DNA of 64,000 bases from Guyanagaster necrorhizus (Eukaryota > Basidiomycota > Agaricomycetes > Agaricales > Physalacriaceae): contig NW_025064898.1 of the NCBI RefSeq assembly GCF_019112545.1, positions 861,548-925,547 of the forward strand. The letters run 5' to 3'. Below are positions 25,201 to 35,313 of this stretch, one piece after another. A program made the position numbers and the translations under genes. The first letter of the stretch is position 1; each line of letters opens with the position of its first letter. The notes beneath the pieces were generated by a model. The model was not told the DNA's origin. It searched no databases and was given only the letters and a program-made list of their open reading frames with translations.

Positions 25201-26518
25201 CAGCTATGATGCCATCATTGTTATCATCAATTGCTTCTCAAAGGTGATCATTCCGATCACCTGCTTTACAGAGTTAACATCTGAGGGATGGGCAAAGATA
25301 CTATGGGACGAGGTATATGCAAAGTATGGCATGCCTCAGGTAGTAATTTCGGACAGAGGACCACAATTCGTCTCCAAATTCTTGGATGATTTGTACCAAC
25401 TCCTCAATATCAAGAGGAATGCCTCAATGGCATACCATCCACAGATGGATGGCCAAACAGAACGGGCCAACCAGGAAATTGAAAAGTATCTAAGACTTTT
25501 CATCAGCTATCGACAGGACGATTGGATGGAATGGCTTGCACTAGCAGCATTCGAACATAACAACAGAATTCACTCAGCAATGGGTAAAACACCTTTCTTT
25601 GTGAATTATGGGTGAAACCCACCAATAACGCAAAAAGGATGGGTTCACACAACAACACCAGCATCAACAGACTTTGCAACAACAATGACAAAGATCCATG
25701 AAGAAATAAAGATGGCCCTTGAAAATGCCGCTTCAACAATGAAGAAGTAGTATGACAAATACCAATGGGCAGCACATGAATATTCAATCAATAACAGGGT
25801 CTGGTTGGATACTATGAATCTTCATCTACCAAGGCCAAAGCAGAAACTGGCAGACAAACGAATGGGTCTGTTCAAAGTCCTGGCCAAGATTGGCAGGTCC
25901 ACATATAAATTGCAACTTCCAAAGACCTGGAGGATCCATAATATTTTCAATGAAATATTATTAACTCCATATGTGGCACCAGCCTTTTCAAACCAAGAAA
26001 AACCACCACCATCACCACCGGAACTCATCGATGATGAGAAACACTATAAAATCGATGAAGTGCTAAACCATAAAACCCAAAAGATTAAAGCACAAGGTGG
26101 AGGCATGAAAACAACCATTAACTATCTAGTCAGCTGGAAAGGCTATGGACCAGAGTCAAACCAATGAGTCAACAAAAAATATATGAATGCCAAGGATGCT
26201 ATTCAGAACTACAAACACAGGATCAATGAAGTCGATGTGAAGGGGGTCATATTCAACATTATATCTGTGAAAACAGATGCCACAACAAATGGAAGGGAGA
26301 TGATATCTAGCCAGATATACATCAACCAACCTGCTGACAGCAGAGGCCATGTTAAAGAGGATGATGAAGATGACCCTGCAATGGATGAGCCAGAAATAGT
26401 GGGGACATACAGCGAAGAGCAATGTACCACGCCTTCAACTTGTTTGAAGCCTGCCATTGAAATGACGAGAGGTCCAGCAGATCAGCCACCTCCTTCTGTC
26501 AGGGAAGACTTACCCTAA
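22224..26518 (+). pseudogene. E6 pol with C-terminal extension
   Basis: Protease LINSGCTRSS near 22835 has the catalytic DSG changed to NSG. RT is well preserved: [11 protein letters not shown] near 23565, [15 protein letters not shown] near 23815 and an intact YLDDILIM near 23900, but the first catalytic aspartate block TKLDV reads TKLNV near 23705. RNase H lies at about 24330-24640. The integrase has its zinc-binding region near 24960-25085, a first catalytic D in DMITGLPE near 25175, SDRGPQF near 25350 and DGQTERANQE near 25450 (open 25169-25615). The GPF-like module is near 25865 and the chromodomain near 26035-26210. The frame then continues 26183-26518 through an acidic tail (DDEDDPAMDEPE) absent from E8. 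Scattered stops make the copy inactive. Confidence 0.87.
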
Positions 26519-26555
26519 CTTAACCATCAGGATGATGGTCTTAAGGAGGGGGTAA

Positions 26556-27072
26556 TATTATGATTTTTTCTATTTTCTTTTCTTTTTCCTCGGAAATGAC
26601 CTCAATCTTCACTTAGTCAGGGCACTTAGGCCAGCACTTAGGATTGTGGGAATGCTTAGCTCAGCAGCCCAGTCAGTCACTCTCCTAGCGCACTGCTGTG
26701 TGCTGTGAAGGGAGAGACAATGCTTTTTTTGTCTCACCTTGCACTGCAATAATAATGAGCACAACAGCAAGACAACAGCTTTTGTGAAGAGCCTGGCAAC
26801 AGCAAGGGTAACAGCTCTACAGCAGACAATATCTTTTATGAACACTTATTTATAGCACGATAACAAAACAGTATTTAAGTAGTGTAGCTCTCGCTGTAAT
26901 ACCCTAGCTTCAAGCTAAAGTTTATTCTCTACCATCCTATCTCAAGTGACTTGCAACGCCTTGACCACACACCTCTGTTAACACATCAGTGAACTCAGTC
27001 AGATATATCCGAAGTGTGAGGTACCAAACTGTTTATCATGTGTTAATAGTCACATGGAGTTTGGGCTTAACA
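26556..27072 (+). repeat. E6 3' LTR (517 bp)
   Basis: Starts TATTATGATTTTTTC and ends TTGGGCTTAACA, followed by the AATCT duplication. It has the same length as the 5' LTR with a low number of mainly C/T and G/A differences. Confidence 0.93.
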
Positions 27073-27077
27073 AATCT

Positions 27078-27212
27078 CTTAACAGAGCCTCCCCAAAACA
27101 CTAATGAGTCTATGAGCAGATCTGTATCTGAAACTATCCCTCAGCTGCTTCAAGAAGCTGCTGACAAAATACAAGAGGAAGAAGCCAACCTATTTGAGAT
27201 AGTCTTTCTATT
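27078..27212 (+). pseudogene. E5 gag/ORF0 second fragment (between E6 and E7)
   Basis: These 135 bp separate the right end of E6 from the left LTR of E7. Translation gives a hydrophilic stretch (SVSETIPQLLQEAADK) that I cannot align confidently with E8. Continuity with E5 is inferred from the two target duplications and from the clear family A gag homology of the next fragment (43826-44066). Confidence 0.55.
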
Positions 27213-27671
27213 TGTTAAGCTTAAGTGACATGTGACCAAAACACATAATAAATAAATACTGTATCGAGTTTGTATAGTCATATTCAAGTTTACTATATAT
27301 ATTTATATGGCATAGTGTTTCAAGATCTTTGCAAGTGGCTCAAAGTAAAATGGTGAAAAATAAACTTTAGCTCAAAGCTGAAGATATATAGCAAGAGCTA
27401 TTCTACTTATATACTGTTTGTTCATCAAGATAAATATACTACTACTAATTGTGTCTATCTAAGTTATTGTGCTCTTTATTCTTAAACATTATTACTATCT
27501 ACAAAAAAGTCATTGTCTATTGTTGAAGGGTGTTATTGCATCAAAAGACAATAATGAACTTGGCTCTGTTGTAATGACTAAGCTGATCTCATGGTCTTAA
27601 GCACCAGTCTAGATACTCTGACTAAACATAAATAGGGGTTATTCAAGAAAAAAAATAGGAAAATTATAACA
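27213..27671 (-). repeat. E7 3' LTR (459 bp)
   Basis: Reads TGTTAAGCTTAAGTG on the plus strand and ends AAATTATAACA. It matches 43363-43820 across its length. Confidence 0.92.
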
Positions 27672-30058
27672 TTACCTCCTCCTTAAGATTATTGTTCTAA
27701 TAGCTATTCCAGAGAGAGTTTATAGTCACCTATTGTATTATCAGCATTTATATATTGTTTGTTTATCCTTTGATTAAACTCAGAGCTATAGCCCTTTCAG
27801 CTAACTAGATAATTGACAGTCATTTGAGTCCTTCTACTCTAGATATGAATCTCATAGAGCCTGTAGTTGAGAACCTGATTGATTTTGTAATGTTCTTCAT
27901 TGCTAATTAGTTTGAGTTTAGGTGAAAGTGGTTATTCTTAGTTTGAGAATGCTGGCACAATATATGGTGTGAGAAGAGATTCATTGAAAATATTATGTAT
28001 TTTCCATGAGGTGAGAAGGCAGAGTTTATATACAGAGTCACTGACTTTGGTCAGGATTGGAAAAGGTCTAATGTATTTGTCAGCAAGTTTTTATTTAGGA
28101 CAAGGAAGATAAAGATTCATTGTATCAAGCCATATCTTGTTGTTGATGGCATATTAGTGAGTGAGTGATTAGTGCTTGTCATACTGCTTTTTTATTGTTA
28201 ATGCTGTCTTTTCAAGGGTAGCATAAGTTTTTTTGTAGATCTTAGTCATCATATGTATAAAGTCAGAGAATGCAGATATTGTTGTATGGGCATATACTGT
28301 GTGAGAGATGTTTGAATGATGACTATGGTTGATAAAAAATGGTGTTTTTCCAGTGGCTGAGTGAATGTGATTGTTGTGTTAGAAGGTGGCAAGAGTGAGC
28401 CATTTAACCCAGTCATTTTGACAGTAGTTGATGAATAACCAGAGGTATTTTTCAATCTCCTGATTTACTCTCTCTGTCTGCAGATGATATGCAGTAGAAG
28501 CATTGTGGCAAATATTTAGAAGTCAGTATAAGTTATCAAGAAATTTTGAAATGAATTGTGATCTCTAATCAGAAATCATGACTTGAGGCATACCATATTT
28601 GGCATATATCTCATCATGCAGTATCTTGGCCCACTCTTCTGATGTTAGCTCTGTGGAGCACACTACTAGGATGATTGCTTTAAAGAAATGATCAATAATG
28701 ACCAATATGATAGTATAGCTATTGCAGTCAGATAATCTGATAATCATGTCAAAATATAGTCCATAGTGATTGAGAGATCTCATTTGGATGTAAGGTGCTG
28801 CTCATGGCTGTATTAATATTTTTTTTCATTGACAGGTTTTATATTCTTTTATATAATGCTCTATGTCTTGGCCTATCTTTAGCCACTAATACTCTCATAA
28901 GACTAATTCTTTGATCTTTGTGATCTCTAAATGTTCTGCTGTTATGTGGTCATAGCAGCTGGTGATGATTTTGTCTTGAAGTTGTTAGTTTCTTAAGGTA
29001 TAGATTTATCTGTCATAATGAATCAGTCTGTCTTCTCTTGTTATTTCTTGTTTGTGATTTAATGATAGAGTCACTCATTGGTCTTATTTGCTATTGTTTC
29101 ATATCACACTCTTGATTTGCTCATAAATTTCCTCCTCTGTCAGCATTATCATAGCCTAGAAATGCTTAGATTTCAATAACACCATTCCTTTATTATCTTC
29201 TTCTCTTTGGTTATGGTCTATTTGTTGACTGAGTAAGTCTGTCTTTTTATTTGCAGTGCCAGCTTTGTGGTAAAGTGTGTAGTCATATTCTAAGAGTTCT
29301 GTGATCCAGTATGCTTATCACTGGTTGAGCTTCTGGAAAAATCAGAAGTATCAGAGATTTTGATGATCAGTCCAGATTTCAAAGGTCCAGATTGCTCTAA
29401 TCAAATAGTGCTACCACTCTGTAAGGGCAAGTATGATCACTAACAGTTTTTTGTTGTATATTTCATAGTTTCATTCAGTGATAGTTAATGCTTTAGAGAG
29501 AAAGGCTACTAGCCACTATTTTTCTTCTTGTTCCTGTGAAAGTACTACATTGATTGCTTTCTTGCTCAAGTTGGTCTTGATCCTGAATTATCTCTTTTAT
29601 ATTAGGATTGCTAAAACCACATTTTCAGAGAGTCATCACTTCAGGTCATCAAATATGGCTTGCTGGAAGTGCTTTCAACTCTATAGAGTGTTCTCTATTA
29701 GCTGCATCATTGGATGGACAACCTTGCTGTAATTCCAAATAAATTATTAGTAAAAGTTTGTGAATCCCAAGAAGAATTGTAGTTCCTTCTTCCTCATTAG
29801 TACTGGTCATTCTATTACTCCAGCCATCTTTACTGAGTCTATTCAGATGCTTCCTTTGCTAATAATCACTCTCAAATATTCTGTCTCCAAGATCTTGAAT
29901 TTACACTTCTCTGCTTTAAGAAAAAGCTTATGTTTCCTCATCAGCATGAGTATCTGTCAGACCAGTCATTGATATTCTTCATGGTCTCAGAATATGATAA
30001 GAATGTCATTGAGATAAATTATAACTTTTCTAGTGACAATGAGATCTTTGAATATGTC
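27672..30058 (-). pseudogene. E7 pol C-terminal half (RT part, RH, IN, chromodomain)
   Basis: Read on the minus strand, the piece starts inside RT at the MNDIFKDL block (30058), with the active site YLDD as YLND near 30020. It continues through RNase H (about 29300-29700), the integrase zinc-binding region (about 28850-29000) and catalytic blocks (GLYFDMIIRLSDCN near 28740, MPQVMISD near 28570), and ends in a chromodomain near 27790-27900. The best open stretches are 28565-28783 and 28249-28455. Stops are dense. It ends at the E8 target duplication. Confidence 0.85.
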
Positions 30059-30063
30059 ATTCA

Positions 30064-30490
30064 TGTTAAGCCCAGGCGACACGTGACAAGACAACATGTG
30101 ATAGACAAGTGTCCCTTCGCACTTCGAGGGATCACCTGAATCCACTTATGATGTTATCGACTCGGTGTGTCACAAGGCCACGAAGTGGCTCGAGAGTAGA
30201 ATGGTATGAATATAAACTTTAGCTCGAAGCTGGGATATACCAGCGAGAGCGGTCGGTCTTAAATACTATACAGATAGTGCTAATTTTACGACTACTTATT
30301 GTGTCGTTCTGTGTCCATGGTGCCCATTGTCCTTGAGCATCGTTGTCGTACATAAAAGGGTAATTGTGCGTCGTCGAGCGAGTTGTATCTAGGTGGCATA
30401 GTTGTGCTTACTAAGCCCTTCCTATGGTCTCATGCTATGACTAAGCATAAATAGGGGTAAAAAGGGAAAAGAAGTGGAAAAATCGTAACA
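30064..30490 (-). repeat. E8 3' LTR (427 bp)
   Basis: The left-hand LTR, which is the 3' LTR because the element reads right to left. The polypurine tract (GAGGGGGTAA when read in coding sense) lies at about 30491-30501. The self-priming motif is at 30219-30231. Confidence 0.96.
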
Positions 30491-30523
30491 TTACCCCCTC
30501 GTTAAGACCATCGTCCCGATGGT

Positions 30524-30988
30524 TTAATTAAGGGAGAGTTCGTAGTCATGTATGGCAGTGTCAGCGTTCATGTATTTTTCATTGACCCATTGGTTGGATT
30601 CCAGGCCATAGCCTTTCCAACTCACAAGGTAGTCGACCATTGTTGTCATGCCGCCCCCACGGGCTTTTACTTTTCGGAGTTTGTGGTTTAATACTTGATC
30701 AATTTCGTAATGTTCTTCGTCATCAATCAAGTCTGGGGGTGGCGGTGGCGGTCGTCCCTGGTTCGGAAAGGCAGGCGCAACGTATGGTGTCAATAGGGAT
30801 TCATTGAATACGTTGTGAACTTTCCATGTCGTTGGTAAGCGTAGTTTATAGGCGGATTCTCCAATTTTTGCAATGATCGGGAAAGGTCCTGTACGCTTGT
30901 CGGAGAGTTTCCGTTTCGGCCATGGTAGGTGGAGGTTCGTCGTATCAAGCCAGACTTTGTCATGGACGTGATATTCGTGTGCGGGACG
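30524..30988 (-). CDS. E8 pol C-terminus: GPY/F module and chromodomain
   Basis: The final part of the pol frame, after an in-frame TGA at 30989-30991. It begins RPAHEY, includes the integrase C-terminal GPF module (KRTGPFPII near 30880) and the VFNESLLTPYV linker, and ends in a chromodomain (DYLVSWKGYGLESNQW, about 30590-30650) and the stop at 30524-30526. In chromoviruses this domain directs integration to marked chromatin, binding methylated histone H3; that role is family knowledge, not shown here. The aromatic residues W and Y of the domain are visible. Because of the upstream TGA it could only be made by readthrough. Confidence 0.88.
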   Translation of the reverse strand, partial: RPAHEYHVHDKVWLDTTNLHLPWPKRKLSDKRTGPFPIIAKIGESAYKLRLPTTWKVHNVFNESLLTPYVAPAFPNQGRPPPPPPDLIDDEEHYEIDQVLNHKLRKVKARGGGMTTMVDYLVSWKGYGLESNQWVNEKYMNADTAIHDYELSLN

Positions 30989-32179
30989 TCAATGTTTATC
31001 GTAGTGTAGTTTCATGGCTGAGGCGGCTTTTTCCAGTGCCTTCCTTGTTTCTGTATGTATTTTCCCCATTGTCGTGGCAAAGTCGGCGGAAGCCGGAGTC
31101 GTTGCTTTATGGAGACTCGTTTGCGCCAGATATGGGTGTCTGCTGTGGTTCACAAAGAAGGGGGTCTGGCCCGTGGCGGAGTGTATTCTGTTATTGTGCT
31201 GGAAAGCCGCGAGTGCTAACCACTCGACCCAATCGTCTTGTCTGTAGTTGATAAATAGCCGAAGGTATTTTTCAACTTCTTGGTTTGCGCGTTCGGTCTG
31301 TCCGTCTGTTTGTGGGTGGTACGCTGTTGATGCATTGGGCGTTATGTTTAACAGTTTGTATAGGTCGGTGAGAAACTTAGAGACGAATTGCGGTCCGCGG
31401 TCTGAGATGACCACTTGTGGCATCCCATGTTTTGCGTACACTTCGTCCCGTAGAATCTTTGCCCATCCTTCCGAACTCAATTCCGTCGAACATGCGATCG
31501 GAATGATCACCTTGGAGAAGCGGTCGACTATGACGATGATCGCATCATAGCCGTTGCAGTCTGGCAAGCCGGTAATCATGTCTACTGATATATGAGTCCA
31601 TGGCTGTGCCGGTATCTCGTTAGGGTGTAGTGGCACCGCTCGTGGTTGTGTGGACGCTTTCCCCCTTTGGCAGGTTTCGCAGCCTTTGACGTAGGCTGTG
31701 ACATCATTGATGAGTTTAGGCCACCAATAATCTCGTAGAACGAGTTCCTTTGTCTTGGCAATGCCTGGGTGCCCTGCCGTGGCATGGTCATGGTGTATGG
31801 CGATGATGTCACCACGGAGACTTTTGACACGTGGAATGTAAATCCTTCCATCGTAGTGGATCATCCCCTCCTTCTTTGTCAGTCCTCGCTCATGGTTCAG
31901 TGAGGCGGCAATCCTTTGATCCCACTGATGTGGGTCCTGGGTCGCGCTTTTGATTCGTTCGTGTATCTCCTCCTCCGTGGGCATTATCATTGCTCGGAAG
32001 TGTTCGGAGCGGAGGATGACCACTCCTTCATTGTCATTTCCCCCCTGATCGTGATCTGCACGGCGAGAGAGGAGGTCGGCCTTTTTGTTGGCGACTCCGG
32101 CTTTATGATGGAGTGTATACTCGTACTGGGCGAGTTCGGTGACCCACTGGGCTTGTCGGTGGTTCAATTTTTGAGGTTG
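30989..32179 (-). CDS. E8 pol: RNase H end and integrase
   Basis: This 392-aa reading frame (first ATG at 32167) continues pol after a TGA at 32180-32182. Counting from that ATG, it holds the end of RNase H (residues 1-45, HHKAGVANKKADLLSRR), an HHCC zinc-binding domain with H128, H133, C163 and C166, and the integrase core with catalytic D196 (SVDMITG), D256 (ISDRGPQF) and E292 (DGQTERANQE), that is D,D(35)E. The core transfers LTR DNA ends to the target, giving the 5-bp duplications seen here. All catalytic residues are intact. The TGA at 30989-30991 separates it from the chromodomain. Confidence 0.93.
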   Translation of the reverse strand, partial: QPQKLNHRQAQWVTELAQYEYTLHHKAGVANKKADLLSRRADHDQGGNDNEGVVILRSEHFRAMIMPTEEEIHERIKSATQDPHQWDQRIAASLNHERGLTKKEGMIHYDGRIYIPRVKSLRGDIIAIHHDHATAGHPGIAKTKELVLRDYWWPKLINDVTAYVKGCETCQRGKASTQPRAVPLHPNEIPAQPWTHISVDMITGLPDCNGYDAIIVIVDRFSKVIIPIACSTELSSEGWAKILRDEVYAKHGMPQVVISDRGPQFVSKFLTDLYKLLNITPNASTAYHPQTDGQTERANQEVEKYLRLFINYRQDDWVEWLALAAFQHNNRIHSATGQTPFFVNHSRHPYLAQTSLHKATTPASADFATTMGKIHTETRKALEKAASAMKLHYDKH

Positions 32180-34567
32180 TCAGAAGTATCTGAGATTCTG
32201 GTGATCGGTCCAGATTTCGAAGATTTCGGCTGCCCCGATCAGGTAATGGCGCCACTCTTCAAGGGCGAGCATTATTGCAAGTAATTCCTTGTCGTAAATC
32301 TCGTAGTTCCTTTCCGTTACCGTCAAAGCCTTTGAGAGGAAAGCGACAGGTCGCCACTTCTTGTCCTGTTCTTGGGACAAGACGGCACCTATGGCCCCCT
32401 CGCTTGAGTCGGCTTCGACGCGGAATCTTCCCTCTTGTGACGGTATAGCAAGGACTACATCCTCTGCCAGTCGTCGTTTTAGGTCTTCGAAGGCATGCTG
32501 CTGGGATATACCCCACCCCCAAGGGGCGTTTCCAGTCAGCTGGGTCATGGGTCGTACAATCTTGCTGTAATCTCGTATGAATCTTCGGTAGAAATTGGTG
32601 AAGCCCAAGAAGGATTGCAGTTCCTTCTTCTTGGCGGGCGTCGGCCAATCGACTACTCCTGCGACCTTTATCGGGTCCATGCGAATGCTCCCTTCACTGA
32701 TGATTACTCCGAGATACTCGGTCTCCAGTACCTCGAACTCGCATTTTTCCGCTTTGAGGAACAGTTTGTGTTTCCTCATAAGAGCGAGTACCCGTCGAAC
32801 CAGACTTCGGTGTTCCTCCCTTGTTTTGGACATGATGAGAATGTCGTCTAGATAAATGGTGACCTTCCCGGTGGCGATGAGATCCTTGAAGATGTCATTC
32901 ATCATCCATTGAAAGGTAGCCGGGGAGTTGGTCAGGCCAAAGAACATTACCGTTGGCTCAAAGAGTCCCCGGTTAGTCCTGAACGCTGCTTTCCATTCGT
33001 CCCCTTCTTTGATCCGGACATTGTTGTATCCCCAACGTACATCGAGCTTGGTGTAATATTTAGCCCCTCGGAGTTTATCCATCAATTCGGAGATTAGGGG
33101 TAGGGGATATCGATTTTTGATTGTCATCTCATTGAGCTTTCGGTAGTCTTGGACGGGTCGAAGTTTGCCATCTTTCTTTTTTACAAAAAAGAAGGGCGAC
33201 GCCATAGGAGATTTTGAGGGTCGAATTCGTCCGGAGGACAGGTTCTCGTCGAGAAATTTGTCAAGTTCCTGCTGCTCTTGATTACCAAGGGGGTAGGTCT
33301 TGCAGTCCAGATTAGCGTTGGCATTGGGGATTAGCTCAATGGCATGATCCCAGGGTTTTGGTTTTGGGAGTTCATCGAAACTCTCTTTCTCGAAGAGGTC
33401 TCGGAAGTCCCTTGCCCACTCTGGCACCATCTCTTCGAATGTCTTTTCTTCTCTCCCTTCATTTGCCTTAGCCGCTAGGTTATTGGCATGATGTACTGCT
33501 CGGATGTGGATTTCCTTTTGCAGGTCTACTGCCAGGATGGTTTCACCATCCTCCATTTCTTCGTCCCACCGGTCTTCCGGATCCCCGTCGGGCAATTCAT
33601 ATGGGATCTTCCTACACCTGCATCTGGCAAACGTGATGCGACCAGTTTTCCAATTGATCAGCGGGTTGTGACGGATGAGCCAGTCATGGCCGAGGAAGAG
33701 TTCTTTGGTTCCTAGATCCGTTACCGCCAGATCGATCCGTTCGGAATGATCTCCGATGGTCAACCTGAGCTCGACGAATTCCGTGATGGAACCAGCCTGG
33801 TTCTTTGTTCCGTCGGTATTGTATACTGGTATAGGGGCCGCCGTTGCCCTTGTTGGAAGTTGATGCCTGTCGACGAAGGCTCGGTTGATCGAACTCCCCG
33901 TGCAGCCACTGTCAATTAGGGCGGTGACCTGGTGGGTGGTTCGACTGGTCAACACTTCGATTTGGCCTTTTATGACTAAATCCCATCCAGGGGTCTTGGT
34001 TCGTAGAATGTATTTTTTTGGCCCTCGAAGTTCGTCTAGCCACTCGAGAGCACGGCAGCGCTCAGCCTTCTTGATTCCTTCAATCAGCTCGTCTACGACT
34101 TCTTCGGCTCTCGCCTGATGGATCCAATTTCGAAGTACGGCTTTCGCCGCTGCTTCGTTCTTGGCATCCTTGATGGCCCTCCATGTCCATTCGGTGTCGA
34201 ATGGCTTGAGCCACGTGATGGGACCCTCTGTCCCTGTTCGGCCCGTAGGCGTTTGAGTTTCTTTTTGCGATTCAATGGTGTGTCTGGTGAATAACTGGGA
34301 TATATTCGAATGCGTAGGGGGCGACATAGATGTAGCTACGGGAATGCTATTAGTCCGACTAGCGGCTGTTGCTGACACACCATTAAGTCCTTTGGCCAGT
34401 TCAGTGGAATCGCTCACTGACTGGCCCCGTCTTTTACCTCCTCGACCTTGGTTTCCTTTCCAAGGTCCTCCTCTTCCTTTTGAAGTTCGGCGATCTGTGC
34501 CCATATGTCTTCTCGGGTTCGCTTCTTCTTTGGGCAGTCTTTCGCCATGTGCCCCTTCTGTCCACAA
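32180..34567 (-). CDS. E8 pol: protease, reverse transcriptase, RNase H
   Basis: A 795-aa open frame, in the -1 frame relative to gag and overlapping the gag end by about 150 nt. The first residues are only frame-open sequence, not a true start. The retropepsin-like protease has DSG at residues 219-221 (LIDSGCTGSS) and GHDWLI about 80 residues later. RT has TKLDVRWGYNN, GLTNSPATFQW and the intact YLDD active site at 572-575. RNase H follows with EADSSEGA and WTDHQNL near the end. The frame stops at TGA 32180-32182, where other copies and the continuing frame predict arginine (CGA). All visible catalytic residues are intact, making this the best preserved polymerase in the window. Confidence 0.95.
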   Translation of the reverse strand: MWTEGAHGERLPKEEANPRRHMGTDRRTSKGRGGPWKGNQGRGGKRRGQSVSDSTELAKGLNGVSATAASRTNSIPVATSMSPPTHSNISQLFTRHTIESQKETQTPTGRTGTEGPITWLKPFDTEWTWRAIKDAKNEAAAKAVLRNWIHQARAEEVVDELIEGIKKAERCRALEWLDELRGPKKYILRTKTPGWDLVIKGQIEVLTSRTTHQVTALIDSGCTGSSINRAFVDRHQLPTRATAAPIPVYNTDGTKNQAGSITEFVELRLTIGDHSERIDLAVTDLGTKELFLGHDWLIRHNPLINWKTGRITFARCRCRKIPYELPDGDPEDRWDEEMEDGETILAVDLQKEIHIRAVHHANNLAAKANEGREEKTFEEMVPEWARDFRDLFEKESFDELPKPKPWDHAIELIPNANANLDCKTYPLGNQEQQELDKFLDENLSSGRIRPSKSPMASPFFFVKKKDGKLRPVQDYRKLNEMTIKNRYPLPLISELMDKLRGAKYYTKLDVRWGYNNVRIKEGDEWKAAFRTNRGLFEPTVMFFGLTNSPATFQWMMNDIFKDLIATGKVTIYLDDILIMSKTREEHRSLVRRVLALMRKHKLFLKAEKCEFEVLETEYLGVIISEGSIRMDPIKVAGVVDWPTPAKKKELQSFLGFTNFYRRFIRDYSKIVRPMTQLTGNAPWGWGISQQHAFEDLKRRLAEDVVLAIPSQEGRFRVEADSSEGAIGAVLSQEQDKKWRPVAFLSKALTVTERNYEIYDKELLAIMLALEEWRHYLIGAAEIFEIWTDHQNLRYF

Positions 34568-35313
34568 TTAAAGCATTTTCCTTCCTTCTTCATACGATCA
34601 ATGTCCATTGGCTTTCCGGTCCCAGTATAAGTTGTGCCGGTCCTGGTCTTCTGCGCGCTGTATGAGGGGGTGGTGTTTGACGAGGAGCCCGAGGTTTTTC
34701 CGGCAGTTTGCCCCGGCTTGTTCGGGGTTGGCGGGGTCGGCTTTTTGGAATACTCCTGCAATGTCGTTGCCTCCGCTTTCTGCCTTTGTCGCTCCTTGTA
34801 CATCTCGATGATCCTTTCCTTCCACTCATCATACCCTACCGGCATCAACATTTTGATGCCCATGGCAGAGATCATCGTGAGGTACGAGGAGGGGACTCCT
34901 CGCTTGAGCGCTTCCACCATCCGTCCGTCGTTTGCAGTGTCTTCCCTGATCCCGGCGAGCTTCGCAAGTCGTTCTAGCTCATCGAAGTAGTCCGTGGCCG
35001 CCTTATCCCCCATCTTGTACTCCTTGATCTTCTGTTTATGCACTTCTTGAACGGCAGGATCGATGAATTTGTCGTTCAGCATGCGCTTAAAGACCGGCCA
35101 CGAGGGATATCGGTAGTGGTCCCTGGTGGTTGATCGGAAGTTCGGGGAAATAAGAATCCACCACGTCTTGGCCTTATCTTCTAGGTAGGAGGTGGCGAAG
35201 GCGACCTTGTTCATGTCGGTTCCGATGTATCCGACATAGACTTCGAAATACTGTTCGCAATCTACCAGGAATCGGTCAATGTCGTCGGAGACCCCCTTGA
35301 AGGGGCGCGGTTT
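34414..35313 (-). CDS. E8 gag: capsid and zinc knuckle
   Basis: The C-terminal part of gag, in the same frame as the 714-aa piece upstream but separated by TGA 35314-35316, where other copies have TGG. It contains the retrotransposon capsid fold region (FKGVSDDIDRFLVDCEQYF, then KVAFATSYLEDKAKTWW and a long helical part to about LMPVGYDEW), a basic S/T-rich linker, and one CCHC zinc knuckle CFNCGQKGHMAKDC at about residues 214-227 of the 266-aa ORF starting at 35214. It ends KDGASQ and TGA at 34414-34416; this stop position is conserved in the other copies. Role: particle assembly and RNA binding. Confidence 0.92.
   Translation of the reverse strand, partial: KPRPFKGVSDDIDRFLVDCEQYFEVYVGYIGTDMNKVAFATSYLEDKAKTWWILISPNFRSTTRDHYRYPSWPVFKRMLNDKFIDPAVQEVHKQKIKEYKMGDKAATDYFDELERLAKLAGIREDTANDGRMVEALKRGVPSSYLTMISAMGIKMLMPVGYDEWKERIIEMYKERQRQKAEATTLQEYSKKPTPPTPNKPGQTAGKTSGSSSNTTPSYSAQKTRTGTTYTGTGKPMDIDRMKKEGKCFNCGQKGHMAKDCPKKKRTREDIWAQIAELQKEEEDLGKETKVEEVKDGASQ

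Larger units (their letters stand above)
18560..27072 (+). mobile_element. E6: complete family A element, long-LTR subfamily (8513 bp)
   Basis: Bounded by 517 bp LTRs (18560-19076 and 26556-27072) and a perfect 5-bp target duplication AATCT (18555-18559 and 27073-27077). The primer site lies at 19078-19090 and a polypurine tract AAGGAGGGGGTAA directly precedes the 3' LTR. It belongs with E11 to a subfamily with longer LTRs and a distinct gag N-terminal half. Its pol ends with an extra tail beyond the chromodomain. Stops are scattered, but long open stretches remain. Confidence 0.95.

Noticed and set aside
27078..27212. A possible host exon between E6 and E7
   Set aside because: It is bounded by both target duplications and continues into family A gag homology at 43826-44066, so E5 is the simpler explanation.
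30064..30490. LTR-flanking repeats considered as CRISPR or tandem satellite repeats
   Set aside because: All repeats resolve into paired LTRs or homologous element copies; there are no short evenly spaced repeats with spacers.
34528..34534. C CCA AAG heptamer as a programmed -1 frameshift site between gag and pol
   Set aside because: The form is right, but it is not present at the homologous place in E3, E6 or E11, so there is no support for a conserved signal.
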